Part shown: piece by piece, positions 24,426 to 31,565 of the stretch | Layout of the letters: the number at the start of each line of letters is the position of its first letter | Numbering within the stretch: the stretch's first letter is position 1 | Origin: Caryophanales bacterium | GTDB lineage: Bacteria; Bacillota_I; Bacilli_A; RF39; UBA660 | DNA length: 31,565 nt | Direction of reading: 5' to 3' | NCBI GenBank assembly: GCA_016282415.1 | Contig: JAEEKO010000087.1 | Span: forward strand, 1-31,565 | Notes under the pieces: model-generated | Told to the model about the DNA's origin: nothing | The model's database searches: none | Seen by the model: the letters and a program-made list of their open reading frames with translations, nothing else | Position numbers and translations under genes: made by a program

Positions 24426-25865
24426 ATGAATGAATACTATTTAACAATTGGTCTAGAAATGCACTGTGAAGGATCACTAACTAATTCAAAGGTTTTCTCA
24501 TCAGGAAAAAATGAATATAGTGAAATCTCTAATTGTAATGTTTCACCAGTTGATATGGGATTCCCTGGCATATTACCAGTATTAAACAAAAAAGCTTTAG
24601 CTCATGCTATTACTATGTCATTAATACTTAATGCCAGAATTCCAGAATACATGTATTTTGAAAGAAAAAATTATTATTATCCTGATTTACCTAAAGGATA
24701 TCAAATCACGCAAAATCCTCCAGAAGAATGTGTCGGAAATGGGGGCTATATTGATATTGAAAGAGAAGATGGTTCAACATTTAGAGTTGAAATTGATAAT
24801 TTCCATCTTGAAGAAGATGCTGCTCAATTAACCCATCTATATGACACATCAACTATTAATTATAATCGTGCTGGAAATCCTTTATATGAATTAGTTACAA
24901 AACCTTGCTTACATTCAGCTGATGATGCCGTAAGATTCCTAGAACATATGCGATCAATTTATCAATATTGTGGTATATCCGAAGCCGATAGTAAAAAAGG
25001 TCACTTAAGATGTGATGTTAATGTATCTGTTTCAAAAGATCCAAATAAATTAGGAACTAAAGTTGAAATTAAAAACGTTAATTCATTCTCATCCGTAAGA
25101 GAAACTATCATTGCTGAAACAAAACGACAAATTGATTTAATAAATGCTGATAGAGAAAATGAAATAATTCAAGAAACTAGACGTTGGGATGAAGAAACCG
25201 GTACTACTGTCGGAATGCGAAACAAAGTTGATGCTGAAGACTATAAATACTTTGTTGAACCAAATATTCCACGATTTAAAATTGAACAATCTTGGATTGA
25301 AGAAATTAAAGCATCAATTCCTAAATTACCATATGAAAGAAAGAATAGTTACATTAATGATTTAGGATTATCACCATATGACGCTAATATCATTATTAAA
25401 GAAAAAGGTATTTCTGATTATTATGATGAATGTATTAAATTAGGAATGGATCCTAAAACCTCTGCTAACTGGTTAACTGTAAATATAATGGGTTATTTAA
25501 ATAAAGAAGATATTAATATTACTGAATTCTTCATTAAACCTGATATGTTAAAAATTATTTTTGATAAAGTAAATGATGGTACTATTTCATCAAAACAAGC
25601 CAAAGATATCTTTAATGAAGCGATAGAAAAACATATTAACCCCAAAGAATTAATTAGTAATGATAATGCCCAAATCAGTGATACTAATGAACTTGAAGCT
25701 GTTATTGATAAAATTTTAGCTAACAATCAAGCTAATGTAGAAGCATATCATAATGGCCGTACTAACTTATTACAATTCTTTGTTGGTCAAGTAATGAAAG
25801 AAACTAAAGGTAAAGCTAATCCAAGCATCACTACTGAAATAATTCAAAAGAAACTTGAAAAATAG
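24426..25865 (+). CDS. gatB: Asp/Glu-tRNA amidotransferase subunit B
   Basis: The product is 479 residues, the usual length. It activates the misacylated aminoacyl-tRNA with ATP and amidates it. IGLEMHCEGSLTNSKVFS near 6-23 is the family N-terminal signature. GFPGILPVLNKKA, YPDLPKGYQITQ and the HLEEDAAQLTH block are conserved, and a C-terminal YqeY-like helical tail (about 330-479) binds tRNA. An upstream TTG at 24405 would put the AAGGAGG ribosome-binding site inside the gene; ATG 24426, nine bases after it, is the better start. It ends the T-box operon. Confidence 0.95.
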   Translation: MNEYYLTIGLEMHCEGSLTNSKVFSSGKNEYSEISNCNVSPVDMGFPGILPVLNKKALAHAITMSLILNARIPEYMYFERKNYYYPDLPKGYQITQNPPEECVGNGGYIDIEREDGSTFRVEIDNFHLEEDAAQLTHLYDTSTINYNRAGNPLYELVTKPCLHSADDAVRFLEHMRSIYQYCGISEADSKKGHLRCDVNVSVSKDPNKLGTKVEIKNVNSFSSVRETIIAETKRQIDLINADRENEIIQETRRWDEETGTTVGMRNKVDAEDYKYFVEPNIPRFKIEQSWIEEIKASIPKLPYERKNSYINDLGLSPYDANIIIKEKGISDYYDECIKLGMDPKTSANWLTVNIMGYLNKEDINITEFFIKPDMLKIIFDKVNDGTISSKQAKDIFNEAIEKHINPKELISNDNAQISDTNELEAVIDKILANNQANVEAYHNGRTNLLQFFVGQVMKETKGKANPSITTEIIQKKLEK

Positions 25866-25877
25866 TTTCTTTTTTTT
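25850..25877 (+). terminator. Terminator of the hisS-gatB operon
   Basis: GAAACT (25850-25855) and AGTTTC (25864-25869) with an 8-nt loop and eight T. A-T pairs lengthen the stem by three. The gatB stop is in the loop and right arm. Confidence 0.85.
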
Positions 25878-25885
25878 ATGATCTT

Positions 25886-25894
25886 TGATATAAT
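25886..25894 (+). promoter_or_regulatory. Promoter of the HerA-like gene, extended -10
   Basis: TGATATAAT, with no good -35 upstream because the spacer backs onto the gatB terminator. The predicted start near 25901 gives a leader of about 20 nt. Confidence 0.65.
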
Positions 25895-25920
25895 GTTAGA
25901 AGAATAAAGAGGTGTTTTTA

Positions 25921-27678
25921 ATGTTTGGAGAAATCAAATTTATTAGTGATAACATTGCTCATGTAGAAAACATCAATACCAAGGAACAAGCACATGATTT
26001 AATGAACGTTCACGTAATATTTGAATCTGATAATCAAAGAATATTAGGTGAAGTAAACGAAATATCTGATGAAATTATTAAAATTAGATTATTAGGTGAG
26101 TTTGTTAATGATCATTACTTAAATGGTGTTATTAGAAAGCCAACATTAAATTCATCGATTCGCATTATTAATGGTAATGAATTAACCGAAATAATTGGTA
26201 CTTTAAATAATGAAACTTTCTTATTAGGTCAAAGTGCTATTTATACTAAATATAGTGTATGTCCAAATATTAATGGCTTATTTGCAAACCATATGGCTAT
26301 CTTTGGTAATACTGGTAGTGGTAAATCATGTGGTGTTGCTCGATTAGTCCAAAACTTATTTAATAATCCTAATATGCAGCCAACTAATGCTAATATCTTT
26401 ATTTTTGATGCTTATGGCGAATATAAAACCGCATTTAGTGGAATTAATCAAATTAATCCAAACTATAATTATAAATTCTTAACACCAGACCCAAAAGAAC
26501 CTGGCGATATGAAATTAAATATACCTCTTTGCTTATTAACCCTTGATGATATTACCTTATTATTACAAGCATCTGAACACTCTCAAATTCCAATTATTGA
26601 AAGAACAATTCGACTTGTAAAAATCTTTGCTGTTCGAGATGAAACCGCCAATAAACTTAAGAATCATTTAATTGCACGTGCTCTACTAGCAGTTTTATTT
26701 AGTAATAATACTACTGAACAAAAGAAAAATGATATATTCTCAATTATTAAAACTTGCCACACAGCAGAATTTAACTTTGATTCAACTGTTCAAGGTTTAG
26801 GTTATACCAGAACCTTTAGTGAATGTTTTGAAATTGATAGTAATGGTTATTTTGGTGAATCAGTATTAATCACTGAATACATTCTAAAGTTTATTAATAA
26901 TGACCTAGAAAACATTCCAACTCCTGAAGGAACCTTCTATGGTATTAAAGAATTAGCAGAAGCCTTAGAATTTACCTTAATTAGTGAAGGATTCCAAAAT
27001 AATAAAGCTTTATTTGATGCTGCTACAATCTTAAAAGTTCGTGTTAACGGATTATTATCAAATCCCGTTAAAGATTGTTTTGATGGTACTAGATACGTTG
27101 ATATGGATACCTTTATTAAATCATTAGTTATTACTCAAAATAATACCAAAGCACAAATCGTAAATATTAATATTGAAAATATGGATGATACATACGCTAA
27201 AGTTATTGTTAAAATTATGTCTCGCATGTTATTTGAATATGCTAAAAATGCTCCACGAAGAGCTTCTAATCCATATCACTTATTCTTAGAAGAAGCCCAT
27301 CGTTATATTCATAAAGACTCTGATACCTTCTTAATTGGTTATAATATATTTGAACGTATCTCTAAAGAAGGGCGTAAATATGGCGTATTATTAAATATTA
27401 TTAGTCAACGACCAGTAGAAATATCAGAAACCGTTATTTCGCAATGTTCAAACTTCTTAATATTTAAGATGACCCATCCAAAAGATATTGCGTATATTCG
27501 TGATATGTTACCTAATATTAGTAATGAAATATTAGAAAAGCAAAAAGTTTTACAACCAGGTACTTGTATTGGTTTTGGATCAGCATTTAAGATTCCAATG
27601 ATTGTTAAAATGGAAATGCCAAATCCAGCACCAAATAGTAATAGTTGTGATGTTGAAACTTGTTGGAAAGGATTGTAA
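25921..27678 (+). CDS. HerA-like (HAS-barrel, DUF87) ATPase
   Basis: The product is 585 residues. An N-terminal HAS-barrel-like beta domain (about 1-115) is followed by a FtsK/HerA-superfamily ATPase: Walker A GNTGSGKS at 129-136, IFIFDAYGEYK near 158, Walker B HLFLEEAHRY near 457 and LNIISQRPVEIS near 493, with a Cys-containing C-terminus. HerA proteins are hexameric DNA translocases, paired with the nuclease NurA in archaea and with various effectors in bacterial defence. No NurA or SIR2 partner is next to it, and it forms a single-gene unit with its own promoter and terminator. A GTG at 25912 falls in the AGAGGTG ribosome-binding site, so ATG 25921 is chosen. Confidence 0.85.
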   Translation: MFGEIKFISDNIAHVENINTKEQAHDLMNVHVIFESDNQRILGEVNEISDEIIKIRLLGEFVNDHYLNGVIRKPTLNSSIRIINGNELTEIIGTLNNETFLLGQSAIYTKYSVCPNINGLFANHMAIFGNTGSGKSCGVARLVQNLFNNPNMQPTNANIFIFDAYGEYKTAFSGINQINPNYNYKFLTPDPKEPGDMKLNIPLCLLTLDDITLLLQASEHSQIPIIERTIRLVKIFAVRDETANKLKNHLIARALLAVLFSNNTTEQKKNDIFSIIKTCHTAEFNFDSTVQGLGYTRTFSECFEIDSNGYFGESVLITEYILKFINNDLENIPTPEGTFYGIKELAEALEFTLISEGFQNNKALFDAATILKVRVNGLLSNPVKDCFDGTRYVDMDTFIKSLVITQNNTKAQIVNINIENMDDTYAKVIVKIMSRMLFEYAKNAPRRASNPYHLFLEEAHRYIHKDSDTFLIGYNIFERISKEGRKYGVLLNIISQRPVEISETVISQCSNFLIFKMTHPKDIAYIRDMLPNISNEILEKQKVLQPGTCIGFGSAFKIPMIVKMEMPNPAPNSNSCDVETCWKGL

Positions 27679-27690
27679 AATCCTTTTTTC
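27667..27690 (+). terminator. Terminator of the HerA-like gene
   Basis: AAAGGATT (27667-27674) and AATCCTTT (27679-27686) form a perfect 8-bp stem with a 4-nt loop that contains the stop codon, followed by T residues. Confidence 0.85.
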
Positions 27691-27722
27691 TTTGCAAAAA
27701 ATGTCAATACGGCAAAAAATAG

Positions 27723-27752
27723 TTTACAAACAATCAATTTGTTTGATATATT
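27723..27752 (+). promoter_or_regulatory. Promoter of the probable 6S RNA
   Basis: TTTACA at 27723-27728, 18-bp spacer, TATATT at 27747-27752 with upstream TGA (extended -10). The predicted start is A27759, the first base of the RNA's closing stem. Confidence 0.75.
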
Positions 27753-27758
27753 TAAATT

Positions 27759-27940
27759 ACCTAAAGGGATAAATAGTCTGTTTTAACATAAAACCGACTA
27801 AGTGATATTATTGGGAACCTAATTGGGTGGTGGTGTCGAAAGCCGGTCTTAGAATCGGAATCCTAAAATCATTCATGTGGTGCCCACCTCGTGCGAGCGG
27901 GCTTTTATCACAACTCAGGCTACCTTTTAGGTTTTATTTT
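27759..27940 (+). ncRNA. ssrS: Probable 6S RNA
   Basis: About 182 nt lie between the HerA-like gene and tcdA, where B. subtilis has 6S-1 RNA (bsrA). The region is much more GC-rich than its surroundings. ACCTAAAGG (27759-27767) pairs with CCTTTTAGGT (27923-27932) as a closing stem. GTGATA (27802-27807) pairs with TATCAC (27906-27911). A 5' hairpin is formed by TAGTC/GACTA and GTTTT/AAAAC (27774-27800), and a second by GCCC/GGGC with CTC/GAG (27882-27902). The 3' end is a T-rich run before the tcdA ribosome-binding site. 6S RNA binds RNA polymerase holoenzyme. The identification rests on position, size and architecture, not on a searched model. Confidence 0.65.
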
Positions 27941-27952
27941 GGAGGAATTAAT

Positions 27953-28630
27953 ATGGATCTAAGTCGTTTAGAATTAATAATGGATGAAAACAATTTAAAT
28001 CAAGTTAAAAACCTAAATATTGTTTTAATTGGGTTAGGTGGAGTAGGAGGAGCTTGCTTTGAAGCATTAGTTAGATTAGGTATTGAAAATATTACCGTAA
28101 TTGATAATGATGTTTTTGAATCTAGCAATTTAAATCGTCAAATTCTATCAAATATTAATAATATTGGTAATAATAAAACTGATGAAGCAATTAAACGTGC
28201 TAAAGCAATCAATCCTAATATTAATATCACTGGAATCAAAGCTTTTATAAATATTGACTCTCTAAGCCTTTTAAACGGATCATATGACTTCATTATTGAT
28301 GCTTGTGATACAATTACCACTAAAGCCTTATTGATTGAATATGCGCTTAATAATGGTATTAAAATAATTACTTGTTGTGGCACTGGAAATAAGTTCCATC
28401 CCGAATACTTAACCATTACCACTTTAGATAAAACGATTAATGATCCATTAAGTAAAGATTTAAGAAAAATTCTTAGAAATAAAAACATAACTACTAAAAT
28501 ACCTTGTGTTTGGTCTCCTGAACTACCAATAAAAACTAATAGTACTACCATTGGTTCTAATGTCTTGGTACCAAATACTGCTGGATTATTACTAGCTAGT
28601 TATGTAATTAATAATACCATTAAAAAATAG
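27953..28630 (+). CDS. tcdA: tRNA threonylcarbamoyladenosine dehydratase TcdA
   Basis: The product is 225 residues, a ThiF/E1-like ATPase that cyclises t6A37 of tRNA to ct6A. The nucleotide-binding GLGGVGGACFEALVR is near 24-38, VIDNDVFESSNLNRQ near 46-60, DACDTITTK near 114, and CCGTGNKFHP near 138. It is slightly shorter than many TcdA proteins (about 250). The frame is open upstream through the 6S region, but GGAGG at 27941-27945 marks ATG 27953 as the start. tcdA beside rarA after the aspS block matches yrvM-yrvN in B. subtilis. Its stop codon lies inside the terminator. Confidence 0.92.
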   Translation: MDLSRLELIMDENNLNQVKNLNIVLIGLGGVGGACFEALVRLGIENITVIDNDVFESSNLNRQILSNINNIGNNKTDEAIKRAKAINPNINITGIKAFINIDSLSLLNGSYDFIIDACDTITTKALLIEYALNNGIKIITCCGTGNKFHPEYLTITTLDKTINDPLSKDLRKILRNKNITTKIPCVWSPELPIKTNSTTIGSNVLVPNTAGLLLASYVINNTIKK

Positions 28631-28652
28631 ATCAATTAATGATCTATTTTTT
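28622..28652. terminator. Bidirectional terminator between tcdA and gpsA
   Basis: AAAAAATAGATC (28622-28633) and GATCTATTTTTT (28641-28652) form a 12-bp perfect stem with a 7-nt loop, working on both strands. The tcdA TAG and the gpsA TAG are both inside the stem. Confidence 0.93.
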
Positions 28653-29597
28653 GGTTAAAACGGTAACTAAAGTTTTAGGATCTTCGCCTTCATAAACAAT
28701 ACGATATAATGTATTTAAAATAGGGTAGTTAACTTTTTTACTATTTTCTAATTCATTTAAACAAGCTAGTGCAAAATAACCTTCAGTAGTATTATTTTCA
28801 ATGTATTTTTGAATATCTTTTTTCGAACTTGCAATTTCTTTACCAAGTTCATAGTTTCTTGATTCTTTCATACTACAGGTAAGCATTAAATCGCCAAGTC
28901 CTGCTAAAGAATACATTGATTCACGATAACCACCAAGATTACGAATAATCTTACGCATTTCGAAAGTTAAACGAGTAATATAAAAATATTTTGTAGATTG
29001 ACCATATTTTAATCCATCTAAGATTCCAGCACCAATTGCAAAAACATTTTTCATTGCTCCAGATAATAAGATACCATCAATATCTTCTGTATAATCAATA
29101 TAGATATTATCATTAAAGATACCTTTAACTTGATTTAAGATATCTAAATCACCAGCAATATTAAGTCCGATTGGATCACATTTAATTAGATCACCAGAAT
29201 AACTTGGACCGCTCATATATAAAACTCTTTTAGAAGGCAAGATACGTTTAATGCCATCATGGATTAAAACTCCACCTTCAAGTAATCCTTTAGAACCAAT
29301 AATAACAATCGTTTTCTTACCTAAGTAAGGTTTGATATCTTTACAAACATCAACTACAAACTTACTAGCAGTTAAAACTAAAATAACATTAGCATCACTA
29401 ACAACTTCCGCCATATCATTACTAACAATAGTTCCTTTAGGAAAATTGACTTTTTTAATAATACTATCTAATTTCTTAGTCTTCTTATACTCAGCAACAA
29501 CATCTTTAGATTCAGTCCATATTTTAATAGCATCACCTTTAATATTATTTAAAATACTTAAACTAAATGCTCCGGTTCCAATAATAGCTATATTCAT
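28644..29597 (-). CDS. gpsA: NAD(P)-dependent glycerol-3-phosphate dehydrogenase, divergent GpsA
   Basis: The product is 317 residues, near family length. It reduces dihydroxyacetone phosphate to sn-glycerol 3-phosphate for phospholipid synthesis. The Rossmann start is IIGTGAFSLSIL (usual GSWGTALA-type loop altered). GSKGLLEGG near 100, MSGPSYSGDL near 126, SGAMKNVFAIGAGILDGLKYG near 178-198, LAGLGDLMLTCSM near 233 and ESRNYELG are GpsA hallmarks, with the catalytic Lys in AMKN kept. GQSTKY replaces the usual GxNxxA block. The start overlaps the rarA stop by one base, so it is translated as the second gene of a rarA-gpsA transcript. Confidence 0.87.
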   Translation of the reverse strand: MNIAIIGTGAFSLSILNNIKGDAIKIWTESKDVVAEYKKTKKLDSIIKKVNFPKGTIVSNDMAEVVSDANVILVLTASKFVVDVCKDIKPYLGKKTIVIIGSKGLLEGGVLIHDGIKRILPSKRVLYMSGPSYSGDLIKCDPIGLNIAGDLDILNQVKGIFNDNIYIDYTEDIDGILLSGAMKNVFAIGAGILDGLKYGQSTKYFYITRLTFEMRKIIRNLGGYRESMYSLAGLGDLMLTCSMKESRNYELGKEIASSKKDIQKYIENNTTEGYFALACLNELENSKKVNYPILNTLYRIVYEGEDPKTLVTVLTKK

Positions 29598-30790
29598 TAT
29601 TCTTCCATCTCTTTTCTAATTTTATTGATATTATTTTCTAATTTATTATCTTTAGGATTATAATACTTTTTATTTTTTAAATTATCTGGCATATAATCTT
29701 GTTTAACCCAATCATTTTTATAATCATGCGGATATTTATAACCATTAGCCGTAATTTGAATATGTTTAGGAACTTCTCCAATATTTCCCGCTTCGACATC
29801 TTTATAAGCTTCTAATACTGCATCATGGGTACTATTTGATTTCGGAGATAAAGCCATTTCAGTAACAATATTACCCAATATAATAATGCATTCTGGCATT
29901 CCCACTAATTTTGAAGCTTCAATCGCAGCATGTAATTTCGGACCAATCCCCGAATTAGCAAGCCCAATATCTTCGTAAGCAATTACCGTTAATCTTCGAT
30001 AAATACTATCAAAATCACCAAAATAAATTAATCTTGATAAATAGTGTAGGGAAGCATCTACATCACTACCACGAATTGATTTTTGTAATGCACTTAATAA
30101 ATTATAATAATCCGTTTCATTCTTATCATGAGCATAGATTGGTTTAGCATTAATCTTTTCCACTAATTCTAAATCAATATTTCCATCACTAGCAGTATTA
30201 TAAGCTATTTCTAAAAGCGTAATAGCACTTCTTAAATCGCCTGCTGAAACATTAATTATATAGTCATATACTTTATCACTTATTTTAATATTATCAAGGT
30301 TTTTTGCAACTTTTTTTAAAGCCTTTATAACATCATCATTTCCTAAATCTTTTAATTCTAATAGTAACACACGACTTCTAATTGCGGGATTAATTGTATG
30401 GAAGGGGTTAGTTGTTGTCATTCCTATTAAAATAACCAATCCTGATTCAACAGATGGTAATAAAATATCTTGTTTATCTTTATTCATACGATGAATTTCA
30501 TCAACTACTAATACAATTTCACCATATAATTTAGCTTCGTTAATAGCACCCATAAAATCTTCTTTTTTATCAATTGCGGCATTTAAAAAACGAGCATGAA
30601 GATCAAGTTCATTTACAATTGCATTAGCTATAGAAGTCTTTCCGCAACCCGGATGACCATATAAAATCATTGAAAACAATTTTTTGTTTTTAACCATTTT
30701 CGTAATGATTCCATCTTTACCAACTAAAGCTTCTTGACCAACAACATCACTTAATTTTTTAGGACGTGCTTCATTTGCTAATAAGTTCAT
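29597..30790 (-). CDS. rarA: Replication-associated recombination protein A (RarA/MgsA)
   Basis: The product is 397 residues, an AAA+ clamp-loader-like ATPase that acts at stalled replication forks. Walker A GHPGCGKTS is at 45-53, Walker B VVDEIHRMNKDKQD near 93-106, and sensor 1 GMTTTNP near 123. The RarA-specific C-terminal tetramerisation domain includes KSIRGSDVDASLHYLSRLI near 235 and YEDIGLANSGIGP near 271. The C-terminus has the usual YPHDYKNDWVKQDYMP block. Its position two genes after the aspS region matches yrvN in B. subtilis. GGTGG precedes the start on the minus strand. Confidence 0.95.
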   Translation of the reverse strand: MNLLANEARPKKLSDVVGQEALVGKDGIITKMVKNKKLFSMILYGHPGCGKTSIANAIVNELDLHARFLNAAIDKKEDFMGAINEAKLYGEIVLVVDEIHRMNKDKQDILLPSVESGLVILIGMTTTNPFHTINPAIRSRVLLLELKDLGNDDVIKALKKVAKNLDNIKISDKVYDYIINVSAGDLRSAITLLEIAYNTASDGNIDLELVEKINAKPIYAHDKNETDYYNLLSALQKSIRGSDVDASLHYLSRLIYFGDFDSIYRRLTVIAYEDIGLANSGIGPKLHAAIEASKLVGMPECIIILGNIVTEMALSPKSNSTHDAVLEAYKDVEAGNIGEVPKHIQITANGYKYPHDYKNDWVKQDYMPDNLKNKKYYNPKDNKLENNINKIRKEMEE

Positions 30791-30805
30791 AAAACCACCA
30801 TTTCT

Positions 30806-30814
30806 ATTATATCA
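30806..30814 (-). promoter_or_regulatory. rarA-gpsA promoter, extended -10
   Basis: On the minus strand this reads TGATATAAT, 15 bases from the rarA ATG. No clear -35 is visible. The predicted start falls on or beside the GGTGG ribosome-binding site, giving a leader of under 12 nt. Confidence 0.65.
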
Positions 30815-30842
30815 AATATTTGAATTAAAAGATATTTTATTA

Positions 30843-30848
30843 TATAAT
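30843..30848 (+). promoter_or_regulatory. Candidate -10 box for the recombinase gene
   Basis: TATAAT 22 bases before ATG 30871, in the divergent gap with rarA. No convincing -35 is visible. GAGGG near 30859 is the ribosome-binding site. Confidence 0.45.
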
Positions 30849-30870
30849 TTTCTTATAAGAGGGTAGTAAT

Positions 30871-31565
30871 ATGAACGAAAAATACATTCTTGAATATTTA
30901 GATTATATTAACTATGTTAAAAAATATTCCAATGAAACGATTAAGAGTTATACTGATAATCTAAACAAATTTAATTTATATATAAAAAACAAAGATATTT
31001 TAAATATTGATAATAGTACAATCGAAACCTTTATTACCTCTAATAGTGATTTAAGTCATAAAACTATTGCTCATTATATCACTGTCCTTAATTCATTTTA
31101 TAAATATCTACTTGATTCTAATTATATTACTACTAATCCTGTTGAAACGATTAAACATCCTAAAATCAATCAACATTTACCAGTCTTTTTAAATGATGAA
31201 GAAATTAAAAACTTATTAAACGTTAACCTTAACACGCCTTATGATTACCGTAATAAAGCCATGCTAGAATTACTTTTTTCCACTGGTATTCGAATCTCTG
31301 AGTTAATTAATTTAAGAATTCAAGATGTAGATTTAATTAATGATGTTATTAAAGTATTAGGGAAGGGGAGTAAAGAAAGAATTATTCCTATTGACAATAT
31401 TGCTAAAGAACATCTAGTAAATTACATGAATAATTATCGTTATACCTTATTAAAGAAAAATACCAATATTGATTATTTATTTATTAATAATTTAGGTAAT
31501 ACAATATCCCGTGTAGGATTCTTTAAAATTATTTAAAAAGAAGCTGTACGTGCTAACATCAAAAA
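30871..31565 (+). pseudogene. XerC/XerD-like tyrosine recombinase, broken by an in-frame stop and cut by the window edge
   Basis: The first 221 codons encode the N-terminal core-binding domain (about 1-95) and the start of the catalytic domain of a tyrosine recombinase of the Xer type, which resolves chromosome dimers. Arg 141 in STGIRISEL and Lys 165 in LGKGSKER are two of the catalytic residues. At 31534-31536 a TAA stops the frame after GFFKII. The same frame continues KEAVRANIK, as an intact Xer would at this point, until the window ends. The HxxR, His and Tyr catalytic residues lie beyond. It is either a nonsense pseudogene or a base error; reading-through cannot be judged here. Confidence 0.75.

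Noticed and set aside
27830..27880. Resemblance to part of a cobalamin riboswitch (AAGCCGGT ... GAATCGG)
   Set aside because: The rest of the cobalamin core is missing, the RNA has its own terminator-like end, and the downstream gene has no link to B12. The 6S position and architecture fit better.
27827..27952. A 42-codon upstream extension of the tcdA reading frame
   Set aside because: It runs through the structured RNA region, and a GGAGG ribosome-binding site stands directly before ATG 27953, where TcdA similarity begins.
31534..31536. Genetic-code reassignment as an explanation for the interrupted recombinase
   Set aside because: The codon is TAA, which ends most genes in this window; only TGA would be a plausible reassigned stop in this lineage, and TGA also ends two genes here.
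1..31565. CRISPR array, tRNA or rRNA genes, insertion sequences
   Set aside because: No regularly spaced repeats, tRNA cloverleaf-type sequence with a CCA-adjacent stem, rRNA segment or transposase was seen.

Overview
The window is a gene-dense, very AT-rich chromosomal segment from a low-GC Gram-positive bacterium (Bacillota). Gene order follows the Bacillus subtilis block ruvA-ruvB-queA-tgt-(yajC slot)-yrzE-yrbG-spoVB-comN-rel-dtd-hisS-aspS-6S RNA-tcdA-rarA. The extreme AT bias, compact spacing and divergence of many core proteins suggest an uncultured host-associated Bacilli lineage near the Mollicutes/RF39 group; this placement is inferred. The code is standard: Trp is TGG, and TGA ends two genes.

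Layout. Positions 1-2924 hold a small hypothetical gene and a tandem pair of paralogous ~420-residue helical proteins of unknown function. Positions 2946-7162 hold a reduced Tad-type pilus/secretion locus (small membrane protein, TadZ-like, TadA/CpaF ATPase, TadB, TadC) with no recognisable pilin or prepilin peptidase. Positions 7166-11753 carry ruvAB, queA, a hypothetical gene, tgt, and a pseudopilin-like membrane protein where B. subtilis has yajC. Positions 11737-14080 hold three membrane-protein genes (YrzE-like, DUF421, SpoVB/MurJ-like flippase), two of them on the minus strand. Positions 14090-16991 hold comN-rel-dtd. The secDF, recJ and apt genes that lie here in Bacillus are absent.

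Positions 16992-17588 are non-coding: a consensus promoter running into a terminator within ~55 nt, structured repeats, and the promoter and T-box leader of a long operon. That operon (17589-25877) is hisS, an orphan P-loop protein, an archaeal/eukaryal-type aspS, an anchored extracytoplasmic protein, asnS and gatCAB. It combines direct aminoacylation with tRNA-dependent transamidation under one T-box, which shows no obvious His specifier. A HerA-like ATPase follows (25921-27678), then a probable 6S RNA (27759-27940), tcdA, and on the minus strand rarA-gpsA. The window ends in a xerC/D-like recombinase gene broken by an in-frame TAA.

Most worth following up: the T-box specifier and its operon, the Rel protein with a substituted hydrolase motif, the reduced Tad locus with the paralog pair beside it, the promoter-terminator unit at 17009-17098, and the P-loop protein between hisS and aspS.
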